A stretch of DNA of 64,000 nucleotides from Coffea arabica (Eukaryota; Streptophyta; Magnoliopsida; Gentianales; Rubiaceae): assembly GCF_036785885.1 (NCBI RefSeq), contig NC_092323.1:3636501-3700500 (forward strand). Direction: 5' to 3'. Each line of letters opens with the position of its first letter. The stretch's first letter is position 1. The notes beneath the pieces were generated by a model. That model did no database searches. It saw nothing but the letters and a program-made list of their open reading frames with translations, and was not told the origin of the DNA. Made by a program: the position numbers and the translations under genes. Of this stretch, positions 50,193 to 62,365 are shown in pieces.

Positions 50193-53100
50193 TTTTACTG
50201 CTTCACGGAGGCAACTAGTACAATCAGTATTCCTAGAACTTGTGGTGGCACATCAATACTGCTATGTATGGAGGGGCTTGAGGGAGAATTACTTACCGGC
50301 TTGAGGGAGGAGCTTGAGAGTAAGCTCGGAGTGGTTGTGAGGAAGTGAAGAGGGACGAGGGTATCGGACGGGAATAAATAGGAGTTTGGACTTCGGAGGG
50401 GTGTGACTTGTTAGAGCCTAGAGGAGATGGGGAGAGGGACAACACATCGAAAGCTGACAAGCTTGACATTTAATTTCGCCAGTTGCTTGGGACCAATATA
50501 TTGGTAATATTGTTGCTGTACAGACAAAAGTCGTTAATTTGCCATTGAAAGTGAATTCTTTTTTGGGTTCTGGCAACAGCTACATACGTAGTTCGAATGG
50601 AAGAGGTCAATACTCACGCAGGATTTCTCTTAAAAGGTTAAAACAAACTTTGAAGTAGAACGGTGAATGCTGGTTCTTCCATGTACGTTTGCAATAATCC
50701 ACATCTGCATTTGGGAACAATGGAAAGCAGAACGGAGATCTAAATCGGGACAAATTTTCATTGTCGGTGCATGGGATACTCCAAAATTTCACCGGATGAT
50801 TGTTGCCATATTTACCAAGTAAATTACTCCATCAATTTGTCTTATTTTCAACTTAATTTAGAGAAAATCATATAAATGGTCCTTCGCATATGGGCTTTGT
50901 ATCTTCCGCGTTTCTCGCATACACGGAATGATCACATATTGATTTTGTACCTTCTTCTATATCCTTTACATATAAAATGATGAATTTTCATCTCTCACAT
51001 TTTTAGTCTCTTGATTCATTTTTAGCAACATTCTTGTCGCAAAAAAATCACGTGCCAAAAGGCAACATTTCACACGCTGAGGGATGTAAAAATTACAAAA
51101 CCAATATATAAGGAATGAAAAATCATCATCATTTCACATGTGAGAGACATAAAAGGCACAAACCTGATATATGAGAAAGTATTTTTATGATTTTGCCGCA
51201 ACTTTATAGCGAGATGGATGTTTATGGAGAATATAACCCAAAATCACCAACGCACGACTATGTGAGTTGTATTGTTAAAAATATTTTGACGTTTTTGGGT
51301 GGATAATCAATCTCATGTTCTTGTTGTCCCAGCATTTAAGAATTGGAGCATCTTCAACTTTTTCTTTTCAAGCGCGGATTTGGTTTGCAATGATCACGCT
51401 AAGTCAAAAAGGAGAGTAGCGTATTATACGTGCTTTTTCAGGCATTTAATTTTAATCAGAATTAACTGATAAGCGTGGATATCCTCTATGACCTACTAAT
51501 CAGAGGACGAGAGGTGGGAATGTCCTTAAAAATGGAATCCATTGGCCAAATGCCGGAGACTCGTACGTGAAAAAGGGTTTATGAAAAAAGTTGTCAACAA
51601 AATACTCCCAAAATGTCAACATGAAGGAAGGAAAGTAATGCTGATTCCCGGTTTGACACCGAATTCTCATTTTCTTGTCATCCACCCCGTAATCAAAGGA
51701 GCAGTTCATTCCATGAATAAGGAAGACCAAGACTTAAATGTATGCCTCTGAGTTAGATTGGATAGGTCATCCGCCATGGAATTCGCGTTTCAACTTCAAT
51801 CATCTTATTTTAAGAGAATTATTATTGACTCATCTACTCCATCCAGCTAACCCAATTATGCAATGGATCTCATGAAGAAAATCGGATATTAAAATAAGAA
51901 TAAATTTTATATATACTGATAATGTATACATTATCACGATTTGATTCACTATATATCTGCAAAATTTGGATTTCAAATTTAAATTCGGATTAGGTATCAT
52001 GCATTCAATGGTAAAAGTATATATGTACTGTTAGTTTATAGATAGAAGATTAATTCTTAAAGTAAAGCCACAGTTACGATCTTTTTTTCTCAGCAAATCA
52101 TTTCTTAGATTTTAGTTGTTCGTCCTTATTTACTCACCCACTAATTTCGACAATAAAAAGTTTGATGCAGCCTGCACCCCAATAACTTTTGACTGTTGGT
52201 GGAGAATCACTGTAGAGGACCAAATGGCACCCAAGAAAGGCCTTGCATAGTTGCATGCAAATGGAGATTAAGGTGATCAAAATTGCAAAGATTGCCTAAT
52301 GATCATCAGAATATAGGAGCACCCGGATCATCCTACGATAATGAAAGATCGGGGACCCTCTCAATGATTTATCTTTTCCTACGTCGGAGGAGCACCCAAT
52401 GAGACACTGCACCCCAAATGGCTCTGCAGCTGGCGTTTCACTCGGGTACTATTGAATCATATTTGACGAACAAAAATTAAACTACTGCTTGGATTCAATT
52501 GCTAGTTTTTATCAATTCACGTCCACATGAATGATAAATGCAGACTTGATAGCATGTAAACCGTTCTGTCTAGTAAAAATCAACTGTCGAAACTAGACAG
52601 TAGTAGTGTCACTTCAAGAATTTTCTCAAAAGTTAAAAAACATCCAAAGAATCCTACCAGAATTAGAGTTTAGAGTTGGGATATTTCTATCCAAGCCTAG
52701 ATTAGTTGGATGTACAGACCCATTCCATTCACCAGTGCTGTGTACTTCAGATAAGGAAAAGCATGAAAGAAATCACGCAGTCTATGTCAAAGGCCATGAG
52801 AGATTAAGCAACTCATTCCCAACCCAAAAGAAGGGAAAAAGAACAGAAGAAATGTATGGACACAGCTGGTAGGATTAATTGGAAAAAAGGGTCCAAAATC
52901 CTTAGCATATGGATGGGGTCGAAACTCGGAAAGCTACTCAGCAGCTGCAGGTCTCTCTAGCATTTAAATCTACATAGTGCAATAGGGTAGGAGACTAGGG
53001 AGAAATTTAGATCAAACACTTGCTTGTGCATTTTTTGCAGCACATGATAGTTCGGTTTCAGGTTGCAAAGAAAGTGACGCAAGTAAGTTGCCACATGATC

Positions 53101-55538
53101 TCTACACAGACATGTTTGCTGCTCGGCATCAAATAAATATGGCGTTAGGCCACCCGTCAGCTGTGGCCTATGCACATTACATTCACGCGCAGCTCCATAA
53201 TTGCGAGAATTTTATTTGGATGTTTCTCAAGGAAGAAGAAGGGATATATATATAAAATGGATTTGCAATAACTTAAGGGCTTTGATTAAGTACTCGGTAA
53301 AAATTATCCTCACAATGTCTAAACTCAAGCGCAGGCCCTGGTTCCTCACCAACTTCCTCCACATTGGGTGATGACCAATTTAAGTAGTGAATTCTGGTTA
53401 TTGCATATGATTGATTTTAGTTCTTGTACTTTATTTATCCAAATTCCTCCAAATTTTAAAGTTTTACCTCATCTTAGTACCTTACTTACAGCACGCATTT
53501 CGCAGCCGACAGCCATCATTCGTCATTTCTTAGCAACAGTACTGTGAATGATCTTGTCTGTGTAGCGGAAGTGCTAAGAGAGTCTGCAATGTTCACGCCC
53601 AAGCAATCTAGAGTAGTAAATTACAATCGGAATTGTAAAATTTACCATGCCAAAATCATCCTCCTTTCAACTTCCTCCGCGACCAATTGTGAACATCTTA
53701 TGGGCAGGCGTGATAGACGGCAGACTTGGCCCTCCTTAGATTCTTGGAAAATTTTGGATGAGTAATGCGCAACAACTGCACCAACGTGCTGTGCTGCAGT
53801 TTTCCAAAACGGATGACTAACGAGTTATGGCCCTCCCTCCCAATTTGGGTCCAGAAATGAGAGAAAACAGTCCAACCACCATTTAATTCTGATCTGGACA
53901 CCAACCAGCATCAAAGAAACACACAGTTGCGGAAGTTGTACATTGTGGTTGCAGAGATAAACCCGCAGGACGCACAGTATATTTTCCTTTTGGTGGCTGA
54001 CAAGGTGGACCACCACTGATTAACATGACAACCACCAAAACGACATCTTAAGAACTAGTACTGCAATTCAAAGTTATGGCAACTAGACAAATGACAACAT
54101 CTTAGAAGAAAACTTATCAAGTGTATTAACCTTTTTGATACAGAAGAAAAGTGAGGGAAAAAGGTTCAAGTTACCCCATATAAACGTTAGATCTTGTTCA
54201 AATGACATGCTCTTCCCGCCGTGCTGTTCGATGATGGGTTTTCTTTTTTAATGTTCGCCGTCATATCAGGTGCCGGTCATTCAGAGCTGCTCTTCTCGAG
54301 GGTCATTTGAGTTTCGTTTGTTAGGTTCATGGTTAAGCGTCAATTCTTCAATACAGTTGAATCTCCCAAACAAGGAGAAGAATAAATGCGGTGCGGTCAC
54401 CGTCTTTGCACTCCAGCTTGATCGCTACTCCAGATACTGAAACATATGCGTTCCACTGACAAAGCTTTTTATGGACCCCAAGCACAAAAAACTCAGCCTT
54501 GCCCTCCGACGAATTCCGGAAAATATCTCAACATCCTCATAGAATATGCTTAATTGACCCATAAATGCAACTAACAACATTATTAAGATTTAGAGGACGC
54601 TTTTTACCGTGATTGATATGTTAGCTTGAGAGGCGGAAAGACTCCTCATTTTATGCGTAGGCAGAACAAATAATTTCATTGGGCGAGAATAAACACGCTC
54701 TTGTTCAACTTTCACGTTTGAGCACAGTTCCGACACCAGGCAAGACCTCTTACGGCAACTAATAAATATTTCAGAAACCAGCCTCTTCGCTTGAACACCT
54801 AAAACCACCGCCAAGCTGATTTGATCGGATTGTATTCCTCGAGTAATAGTGAATATTATATGCAGGCCCATAAAGGTATGATTGGAGTATCGTTTTTAAG
54901 TATTGAGCAATTCACATCCACCTGATCACATAAATCTCCATCTCTAGTGCGAAACAACTAAGAGCGAACGCAAGTACAAGCAGCACTAGAACTTGGAAAA
55001 AGTAAAATGAACTACTCTTCAAGTTTGATAAAAAACTTATTACTACATTGGGTCCACAGTGGCTAGGATAATAGTATATTCGAACACGAATTGTATGAAC
55101 ATTTATTATTAAGAAAACGGTCAACGCATGCACAAGCGGGGTAAAGTTGGTGGTCAGATCACCAGTCAAAAGATGCATAACCAAAAGCCGCTATATGATA
55201 TAACCCCCGGCTGGTATATGCTATTATTAGATAACTATCCCTATAGATTATGAATACCCTTCTACGGTTATTGGCCTTGTACGGTTTTTGACAGGGAGTT
55301 CTCTCAAGACATTCAAGCAGCTCAAAACCAGTAAGCATTCTCACAGTACCAATGATTGAAAGAACCAAAAGCTCATGATACGGCACAAGTGTTTATTACA
55401 GTGAAGAGGCAGTATCCATTAAAAAGTGAAGAAAAAGAAACCAAAGAGAGTATGCTGCATATTGGGTCCAGATACAAAGTTTCTATGTTGCTTTAAAAGC
55501 ACAGAGGACAAAAGACTTACCTTCACCAAAGTATAACA
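50193..55538. other. Intergenic, 5.3 kb
   Basis: It begins with the expansin leader and promoter; a TATTTATT box is possible on the minus strand at about 50373-50380. A foldback element lies at about 50862-51197. The rest, including frames at 51542-51751, 52606-52872 and 53825-54016, shows no family signature. The part from about 54.6 to 55.5 kb may contain the old 3' UTR of the PTB-like copy. Confidence 0.5.
50862..51197. mobile_element. Foldback MITE, about 335 bp
   Basis: The ends are imperfect inverted copies: left AAAATCATATAAATGGTCCT; right read in reverse AAAATCATAAAAATACTTTC, with GGTTTGTGCC on the reverse strand facing GGCTTTGTATC on the left. It is non-coding, moderately diverged, with no clear target duplication. 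Confidence 0.55.
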
Positions 55539-58500
55539 TTACCGACGAGGGTAAGAAGGGTGACCATGAGGATAAACACCTCCAGGCAGCACGCTCAGTT
55601 GATGCACAGGCTGAAATACATGATTGGATCCCAAGAGGACACCTGTTCAATACATGATTGAGCCTGCGCTGCACCACCCCTGCCAAACCCATTCCCAGCT
55701 AGCAGTGAAGCAGCCTGAGAATTTTGCCAAACTGTTGCTGCACCAGTGAGGCTAGCTTGCTGCAGACCAAGCAATCCTGAATCTGGAATTGTATAATCTC
55801 GACTCCTTTCACTGTAAGGCTAAAAAGTTTACACAGATAATGACTTCAGTATGATGAAAAAAGATACCTACACCAATTGAAACCACAAAAATTTTGAAGA
55901 AGCATGCATCCAAGGACCAAATCTTTTTCCCTTTCAACAGTGAACAAATTCTTTTGCAGAAAGAAAGGCTTTATACAATTCATCTTAATTTTTTTCTCAA
56001 AAAAATTTAGAATTCATCTTGATACCTTTGCATTGAGATCAGTATGACGAGAGTATGTAAGATGAAGCTTACAATAGCCACCATCATATATGCAGTGACC
56101 TTCTAAAGGCTCTTTAGCTACAGCTGCTGTTGTACCATCTGCAAATAAAGCAGCCACAGGTCAAACAGAAAGAACTCAAAAAGATAGCAGCCAGTTTCTG
56201 CTGGAAACAAGCACCCATGCATATAAATTATCACAACTAATGAAAATAAGTACAATGGTTCATGTAAGATAATACACATTGTAAAGCATATTTCTTCAAG
56301 AGTACTATATCAAAATCCCCTCGAGTTCCGCATGCACGACTTTGAAGCTACCTCAACACACCATTTACCTAAAGGCATAGTATGGAATATCCAGAATATC
56401 TCCAAATGCTCACATCTGAACAAGGCTAAACCTCCTAGCCTTATCAGGGGGCACGTCAGAGTGATCTTAAGCTAGTCACTGGCCTGCTACCTTCCCGACT
56501 AACATTGTGTCAACATCTGACAAGAGTCCAACCCCCCCAGTATAACCAGGTTCACAACCTCCCTAGGAAAATATTTCTTGGGTTCACAATTCAATTTTAG
56601 ATACTCCAAAATATTTCGCCGAGTATTGATATTTACTCACAAGCACAAATAGGTAACAGATCAAGAAAATTGACAAATTGCAAATGAATAACAGAGAAGT
56701 TTATTGCAAAGGTCTCAATGTTTTGCTTAACATTTCCTTCAAGTGCATTTTATGGATTAGTCCTTCACAGCATAGCTCAACATAGCTTTACTAATATTTA
56801 ATAATATTATTGTTATTCATTTTTTACTTTCATTTCTGGTGTGCTGTTCCTTGCCCTATATTTCCCATAAAATCATTCAACTTTCATTACCATCACTATT
56901 TCATTTAATTTTGGTAAGCCAGCTCGATGTATAGTTGCAGTGCACTATATAATAATTATTTAATAGTCTAGAACCTTTATCTTGGAAATTTCCCTTGTTT
57001 GAAATATTTTTTGGTGCTTTACTTTAATTGTTTAATTCAATCCAGATTTGTTCCAAAGACTAAATCTCGACCCTGATCCTATATTAATAGTTGCATGTAT
57101 TGGTTTACCCTTTAATTAACTCTTACTACTGATCACTTTTTTTTTTTTTTTCCATGATCATTGTGGCCAGGTGGTTTAGTTCATATTTTGAAGTATCAGG
57201 TGCTAACAATTTGATCTTACCAGGAATACTAAACGGCATGTCCAAGTTACCATCCTTCTTATGTGAGAATTTAAATAAGAAACCCAACTATAACATTTCG
57301 TGACAAGTACAGAAGAACTAACTCAAACTTGCACTTTCAATACCTCAACCATACAGTCCTTATTGTCCGACATTTACACAATTGACAATTGAGTACTGCC
57401 ATAGAAAGCAGGATAAAAAACCAAAGAAACATGGGCAGAGATGCCAAGAATACTGATCATAGATGGACAAGTGCAAAGACTAAAGTATGGAGCTTAAAAT
57501 ACAAAAAGATAATTGTCTGACATTTACAGGAAAAATAATTGAAATGCAAACAAGGATATCAGCCACTATAAACAATGAAAAGTTCCTATAAATGGTAGTG
57601 AGAGTTTGCACAAAATTTGTGGTGGAAGAACTACCTGGCTCCTAAAGAAAGGCTCGTGTGCTTGTTCTAATCAAACCTAATGCCAAGTGATGAACAACTC
57701 GTGAACATATGTTGACAGAGAGAGAAAACATAGGGAGGGAATGAACTCCCAAGCTCCAATTTAGGCTCGAAATGCAAATCTTAGTATAAAAGAACTCGCA
57801 GAAAGCAATTACCAAGTGAATGACATGGATGCTGACATCTCCAGCTTCAACACCCTCGATCATAATAACCAGCAGGTCATTGCCTGGAACATCTCCAGGA
57901 CTCTTATTGTTAACAATTTCATGTCTGTTTGAATACTGAATGTAAACAGTTTTTCCACGTACATGTGCAGGCTCAGAAGATGAAGCATAATAGTTGACCA
58001 TATTAATTGCTTGACTAAGGTCCACCTGCATCAGAACTTGAAACAAGAGTTACTGTCAATACAGAACCAGCCCCTCAGCAAAAATCCCGAAATCAGCCAA
58101 TTTTCCACCACTTAACTGCACTGCATAACCATACAACAAGATTCAGCTGATCACATAATTACTCCATGTATGAGTTCAAACTCATGCAATGTGATTATAT
58201 AAACTACTCTAGCTACCGATGAGCAGTCTAGCCGCCAAAATTTTAATACGTCCCAGAGAATAATATTCTGCCAATTCATGCCAAATCTTCTTTGCTTTCT
58301 ATAGCACTTGCTTAACGGTTACTCGTCCATTTGAAATTTCAATGTTCATCATCCAAAGGATATGGGAGGAAAAACTGTCAGTCATACACAGTTTTTTTTT
58401 AATAGATGAATTCGGTTAGACCGAATTCATTACCGTTTTCGAATTTGAAATCGGTTACGAAATGAATTCAGTTATGGCCAATTCAAAATTAAAAACGATT

Positions 58501-58739
58501 TAGATTTCCATTCATTGCACCGAATGCACACCACATTGAGCAAAATTTGCAACCAGAAAAACAAGAAAAGAAAGTGGAAATAAGAGAAGCAACTTACGAA
58601 TCTATGAAGGCTTGGTTGCGGTAAGAGCCGGCGTTGCACTTGGCATTCACGACCTTTCCGAAAGGGTTGCATAGCTCGATTAGCTCTTCTTCACTACATT
58701 CCCATGGCAGGTTTCGCAGGTGCAGCACCTTCAAGGCGT
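55539..58739 (-). pseudogene. Decayed polypyrimidine tract-binding protein (PTB1/2-like) copy
   Basis: Four exon remnants with splice sites survive on the minus strand. 58739-58598 gives RRM1 start (KVLHLRNLPWECSEEELIEL). 58025-57813 gives DLSQAINMVNYYASSSEPAH through VRGKTVYIQYSNRHEIVNNK to VIHL. 56138-56026 gives the end of a later RRM (GHCIYDGGYCKLHLTYSRHT). 55819-about 55539 gives SERSRDYTIPD and a Gln/Ala/Gly-rich tail. PTBs bind CU-rich RNA and control splicing. Damage: no start Met; one base apparently lost before KVLHL; exon 1 ends FIDS where the family has FVEF, leaving it out of phase with exon 2; most of RRM2, the linker and the start of the next RRM are absent from the 1.7 kb between exons 2 and 3; the last exon frame stops early at 55595. 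Kept introns argue for DNA-level duplication, not retroposition. Confidence 0.8.
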
Positions 58740-59009
58740 CTGCGTTTTATATACAATTCGATCGAGGAGAAGTGGCGGAGCTCGATCTGGTTTCCAAGGA
58801 AAGCAAAGGCATTGGTACAACTCTATACTTAGTTCTAGCTCTCGGGCTCGGGGAGGTGCAAATTGCTTTCCTTCGATCCGCGTTTAAACATTGCGCCAGC
58901 AGGTTTTTTTTTTTTTTTTTTATAATAAATTACATTTACTTCCCTTAAGGTTCGGTCATATTTCTATTTCTACGCGTAAAAAATAAAGAAGTCTCCTGTG
59001 ATAAATCTA

Positions 59010-59823
59010 CTCCCTCCGTCCTGTTTTGTTAGTCTTGATTTTTTTTTCACACAGATTAAGAAAGTGTAATTAATTTGGTTGGAAACATAAATTTAGATTA
59101 ATAATTTCCTAAAATACCCTTATGCTAATCACGAAGAGTGCCAATTAATATCAGTTACAGCTAATGGTGCCAATATATATCAGTTACCGCCATTAGTGCA
59201 CCCTGATTGTTTCAATTACCGCCAATAGTGCCAATAAATATCAGTTGCCGCTAATACTCCACTTCATAATCCATTTCAGGCGCCAAATACTCCATTTCAT
59301 TTTCAATCATCCGCCAATAGTGGATTCAAGTTATTCCCACCAAAATTATCTTCAATTTTTACACTGAACTCTATAAATACGTCAATTGATGGCTTCACCG
59401 ATTTCAACTTGGGCAAAAAAATCCTCTGCATTTCAAAGACAACTTGTGCACATTCTTGACTCGTTGAGATGAGATCATATTCTTTTGTTGGTGTTTTATC
59501 AGAAAAATTGTGAGAATATGGATGGTTTTTCAAATTTTCACTCATGATTTTGTAAATAATGATGGCATTATTTGTTTCCCTTCTGATATAAATAAATTTC
59601 AAAGAATAACAAAGATAGACTTTTCATTTATCTATGTTTTGGAAAAACTCAATGTATTCAATGTAGTGGGTTAGTATTTAATAACAATGTATTAATAACA
59701 AGATATTTAATAAGGGTATTTTAGACAATTTGAAAGATTACTACATTCCTTAATGGGAAAGTGGACTACAATTTGGGACAGACGAAAAAGGAAAACAAGA
59801 CTAACAAAACGGGACGGAGGGAG
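59010..59823. mobile_element. Stowaway-like (Tc1/mariner) element, 814 bp
   Basis: The terminal inverted repeats match over about 30 bases: CTCCCTCCGTCCTGTTTTGT on the left and its inverse ACAAAACGGGACGGAGGGAG (single mismatch) on the right, with GTTAGTCTTG continuing inside. TA flanks both ends (59008-59009, 59824-59825). It is longer than a typical Stowaway MITE. The interior has degenerate repeats of ATATCAGTTACCGC and GTGCCAAT at about 59140-59330. No DDE transposase is visible. Confidence 0.85.
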
Positions 59824-59825
59824 TA

Positions 59826-60190
59826 ATATATAGAAAAGTTTCTTATGGTTTCAAAATATATAACACGACAACCCGTACTTTGAACTAAATTGTAAAGGTG
59901 ACGAAATTCGTTAAACTTAACGGAAATGGATGAAATGACCAAAATACTCTGATATAATTAAGCAAAAGACAGTTCAAAAAAATCATTTGTTTTATATTCT
60001 AAATAGAGAGAATTGAGGGTTAAGGGGTAGAACAGGTATATTTGTTAAAAATTAAGTATAAATTTTTTTTTTAGATTCCAATAAGTCATTTCCGTTAAGT
60101 TTAACGGATTCCATTACCTTTACAATTTAGTTCAAAGTACGGGTGTCGTATTGTATATTTTGAAACTACGAGGGACTTTTCTATGTATTA
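59826..60190. mobile_element. Foldback element with about 95-bp inverted arms
   Basis: The left arm contains CCGTACTTTGAACTAAATTG and GTTAAACTTAACGGAAATG. The right arm contains the inverse, CATTTCCGTTAAGTTTAAC and CAATTTAGTTCAAAGTACGG. The arms are about 90 percent alike by eye and the spacer is about 180 bp and AT-rich. The left arm begins directly after the TA that flanks the Stowaway-like element. Confidence 0.75.
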
Positions 60191-60911
60191 GGTTTACTGC
60201 AGAGGACTTTTTTATATTTTGCCTATTATTATTAAACAAACCGTGTAATTTGACCAAAAAGACCCCTTGATAGTAACTTCTCTTAGAATAATTTAATTGA
60301 ATAAGTGAAAGGTCAAAGTTGCTCCACAAAACGATCAAGAGTCCAAAATTTTATTAAAAAATAAAAATAAAAATCCATAGCAAGCTTCTCCTTGCATTGC
60401 GGTCACATAACAACCCAACATCACTTTTCACCCTTTTTGGTGCGGCCTCTTCTCCCTTCACTACTACTTTTCAGGTCTTTCTCAAAACTTCAAAATTCAC
60501 CCATAAACAAAATCACAAATAAACTATAGTTAAATCGTATTAATGAAAGAGACAACCCAGTAGTTTTTTTTTCGTTCAAATTGGATCAAAATTCGTATCA
60601 ATGAAATCGAAATTAGTAAAAACAATGATCTAAGAATCTATCAACTTTTGTCTTATAGGTCTGGGAATCTCATGTGAATACGCCAAAAAACCAACTTTAC
60701 TATTCTTTTGCCCAAGATTATTTTAAAAAAATAGCAAAAAGATAAGCCTTTTCTTTCCTAAGATTTTGATATATTAGGTTTAAGAAAGGATAAAAGGTTG
60801 AGGGGGAGCTGATGTTATTTGGTGAAAAGAAAGAGCAATGCTATCTTTGGACCATTTTTGGGAAAGTTATCGAGTAAAAATGATTGAGGAAAAAGGGTAC
60901 CTTACGAAACC

Positions 60912-61101
60912 TCCGTCTGGATTAGTTATTTTTTTGGGTGATTTTGAAAAATTTTAGTGTAGTAGTGTATATAAAAAATTTTTATTATAATTTTTTTAAA
61001 AATTTTTATATATTATATGGATGAGATATTTTTTAGTTATTATATATTATTGTTGTATTGTATTTGAAAAACTTATTTTTAAAAAATAGCCAATCCAAAC
61101 G
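60912..61101. mobile_element. AT-rich foldback MITE
   Basis: The left end CGTCTGGATTAGTTATTTTT pairs with the right end AAAAAATAGCCAATCCAAAC. The middle is nearly pure A/T with a palindromic AAATTTTTAT region. It is distantly related to the recurrent family. Confidence 0.5.
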
Positions 61102-61477
61102 GTTTTTCTTTTTCATCTATTCTTAATGTCTTTTTAATGTCTCGAGATGGCAAGGGGGAATGTGATACAGCTTTTGACAATGAAAGATGTTGACTATTAT
61201 TTGACTAAAGCGCATGGTTCATTTGGTTACATGGTTACATCTTAAAAGAGGCAAATGTTGTTAACTTTTTTTTTACTCTCTTTCTGGTTTTATGATTGTC
61301 TCCTTTTTCAATATTTCATTTTTTAGGCCAATTTATTTTGTCATGTTTTATTATATAAGGCCAATTTGTTTTATATGTCCAGGTAAATAATATTTGCACT
61401 CCTAATGAAGTTTTAGTTAATCTACTGACATTTGTTATTAATTGAATTAATAAATACTCCTCCCACTTGTACAACAC

Positions 61478-61640
61478 TAGTTTGGATTGAGCATTATTTA
61501 CCCAGTTTTATTTGCTTACATCATCATTACAATTTCCAATACACCTTTTTATTTTCTCAATTACCTTTTTATCTCACATACATCACATCACAAAAAGTGC
61601 TACAGTAAAAAAATCCCAAATAACTTACAATCCAAACAAA
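61478..61640. mobile_element. MITE of the recurrent family
   Basis: The left end is AGTTTGGATTGAGCATTATT, the core CTCACATACATCACATCAC then AAAAAGTGCTACAGTA, and the right end AAATAACTTACAATCCAAAC. It is the best-preserved right half of the family in this window. Confidence 0.65.
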
Positions 61641-62227
61641 CCAATAGATTTTGTTTTTCTTATCACCTCTAGTTTTGTGTAGTCGCGGTTCTCATTCGAC
61701 TTATAATAGAAATAGGTTTCAAATTGGGCAAATCTCTAATCTATTGACGGCAAAAAATTCCTCTTATTATATTTTATCTTTCGCGATGATGCTCTTATAA
61801 CCGCTACTACAATAACACATCGAGCTCTCTCTCTTCTTCTCAATATTTTTATGTTTGCTACCAAATAAATAAGTAAAGGTGAATATGTGTAGGACTCAAG
61901 TATGTTAGAAATTGGGTCATTATACTACAAAAACTCAATACTTGACCATCATATTCAATTTGATTTTTGTCAATTTCTTACATACTTATATGGTGCTATC
62001 TTAGGGAGGTTATATTTTGCGACATTGCTACTGAAGTGGAACTCGGATTATTGCTGTGACTTTGTAATTTTCTCATGAATTAGGGGGTTTGTTTGGAAAT
62101 GTGGTTTGTTATTTACATTAAAAAAGATTTTTATTTTTTTGCTCGCGTCATAAATCTATATTTTTTAATCTTTCCTTTTTTTTTTGTTTGGCGTGTCACT
62201 CACGAGAGACGGCTCAGGCTTACTTAT

Positions 62228-62365
62228 GGAGACCATGGGCCCCATGCTCATTGATTTCACCTCGGGCCGGGTCTGCAGCCAACTTTGCTAGTTCTAAATT
62301 ACTCCTACGTAGCCGGTTCAGTCACTTGACGTTATAATCGAACGTCGGAGTCCAAAACCCTAAAA
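62228..62365 (+). promoter_or_regulatory. Site II and telo-box motifs of the KH gene promoter
   Basis: TGGGCC (in CCATGGGCCCC, about 62236) matches the TCP-type site II element, and AAACCCTAA (in CAAAACCCTAAAAA, about 62354) matches the plant telo-box. This pair commonly marks promoters of growth, ribosome and RNA-metabolism genes. It lies about 1 kb before the start codon, consistent with a first exon here and a leader intron. Confidence 0.5.

Noticed and set aside
54590-55386. Several minus-strand open frames downstream of the PTB-like copy
   Set aside because: They overlap in different frames, have no domain signature, and probably fall in old 3' UTR.
56390-56460. Possible remnant of the missing PTB exon (weak likeness to a GFQALVQF-type coding stretch on the minus strand)
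   Set aside because: Only about 20 bases match loosely, there is no frame beyond it, and the neighbouring sequence looks repetitive.
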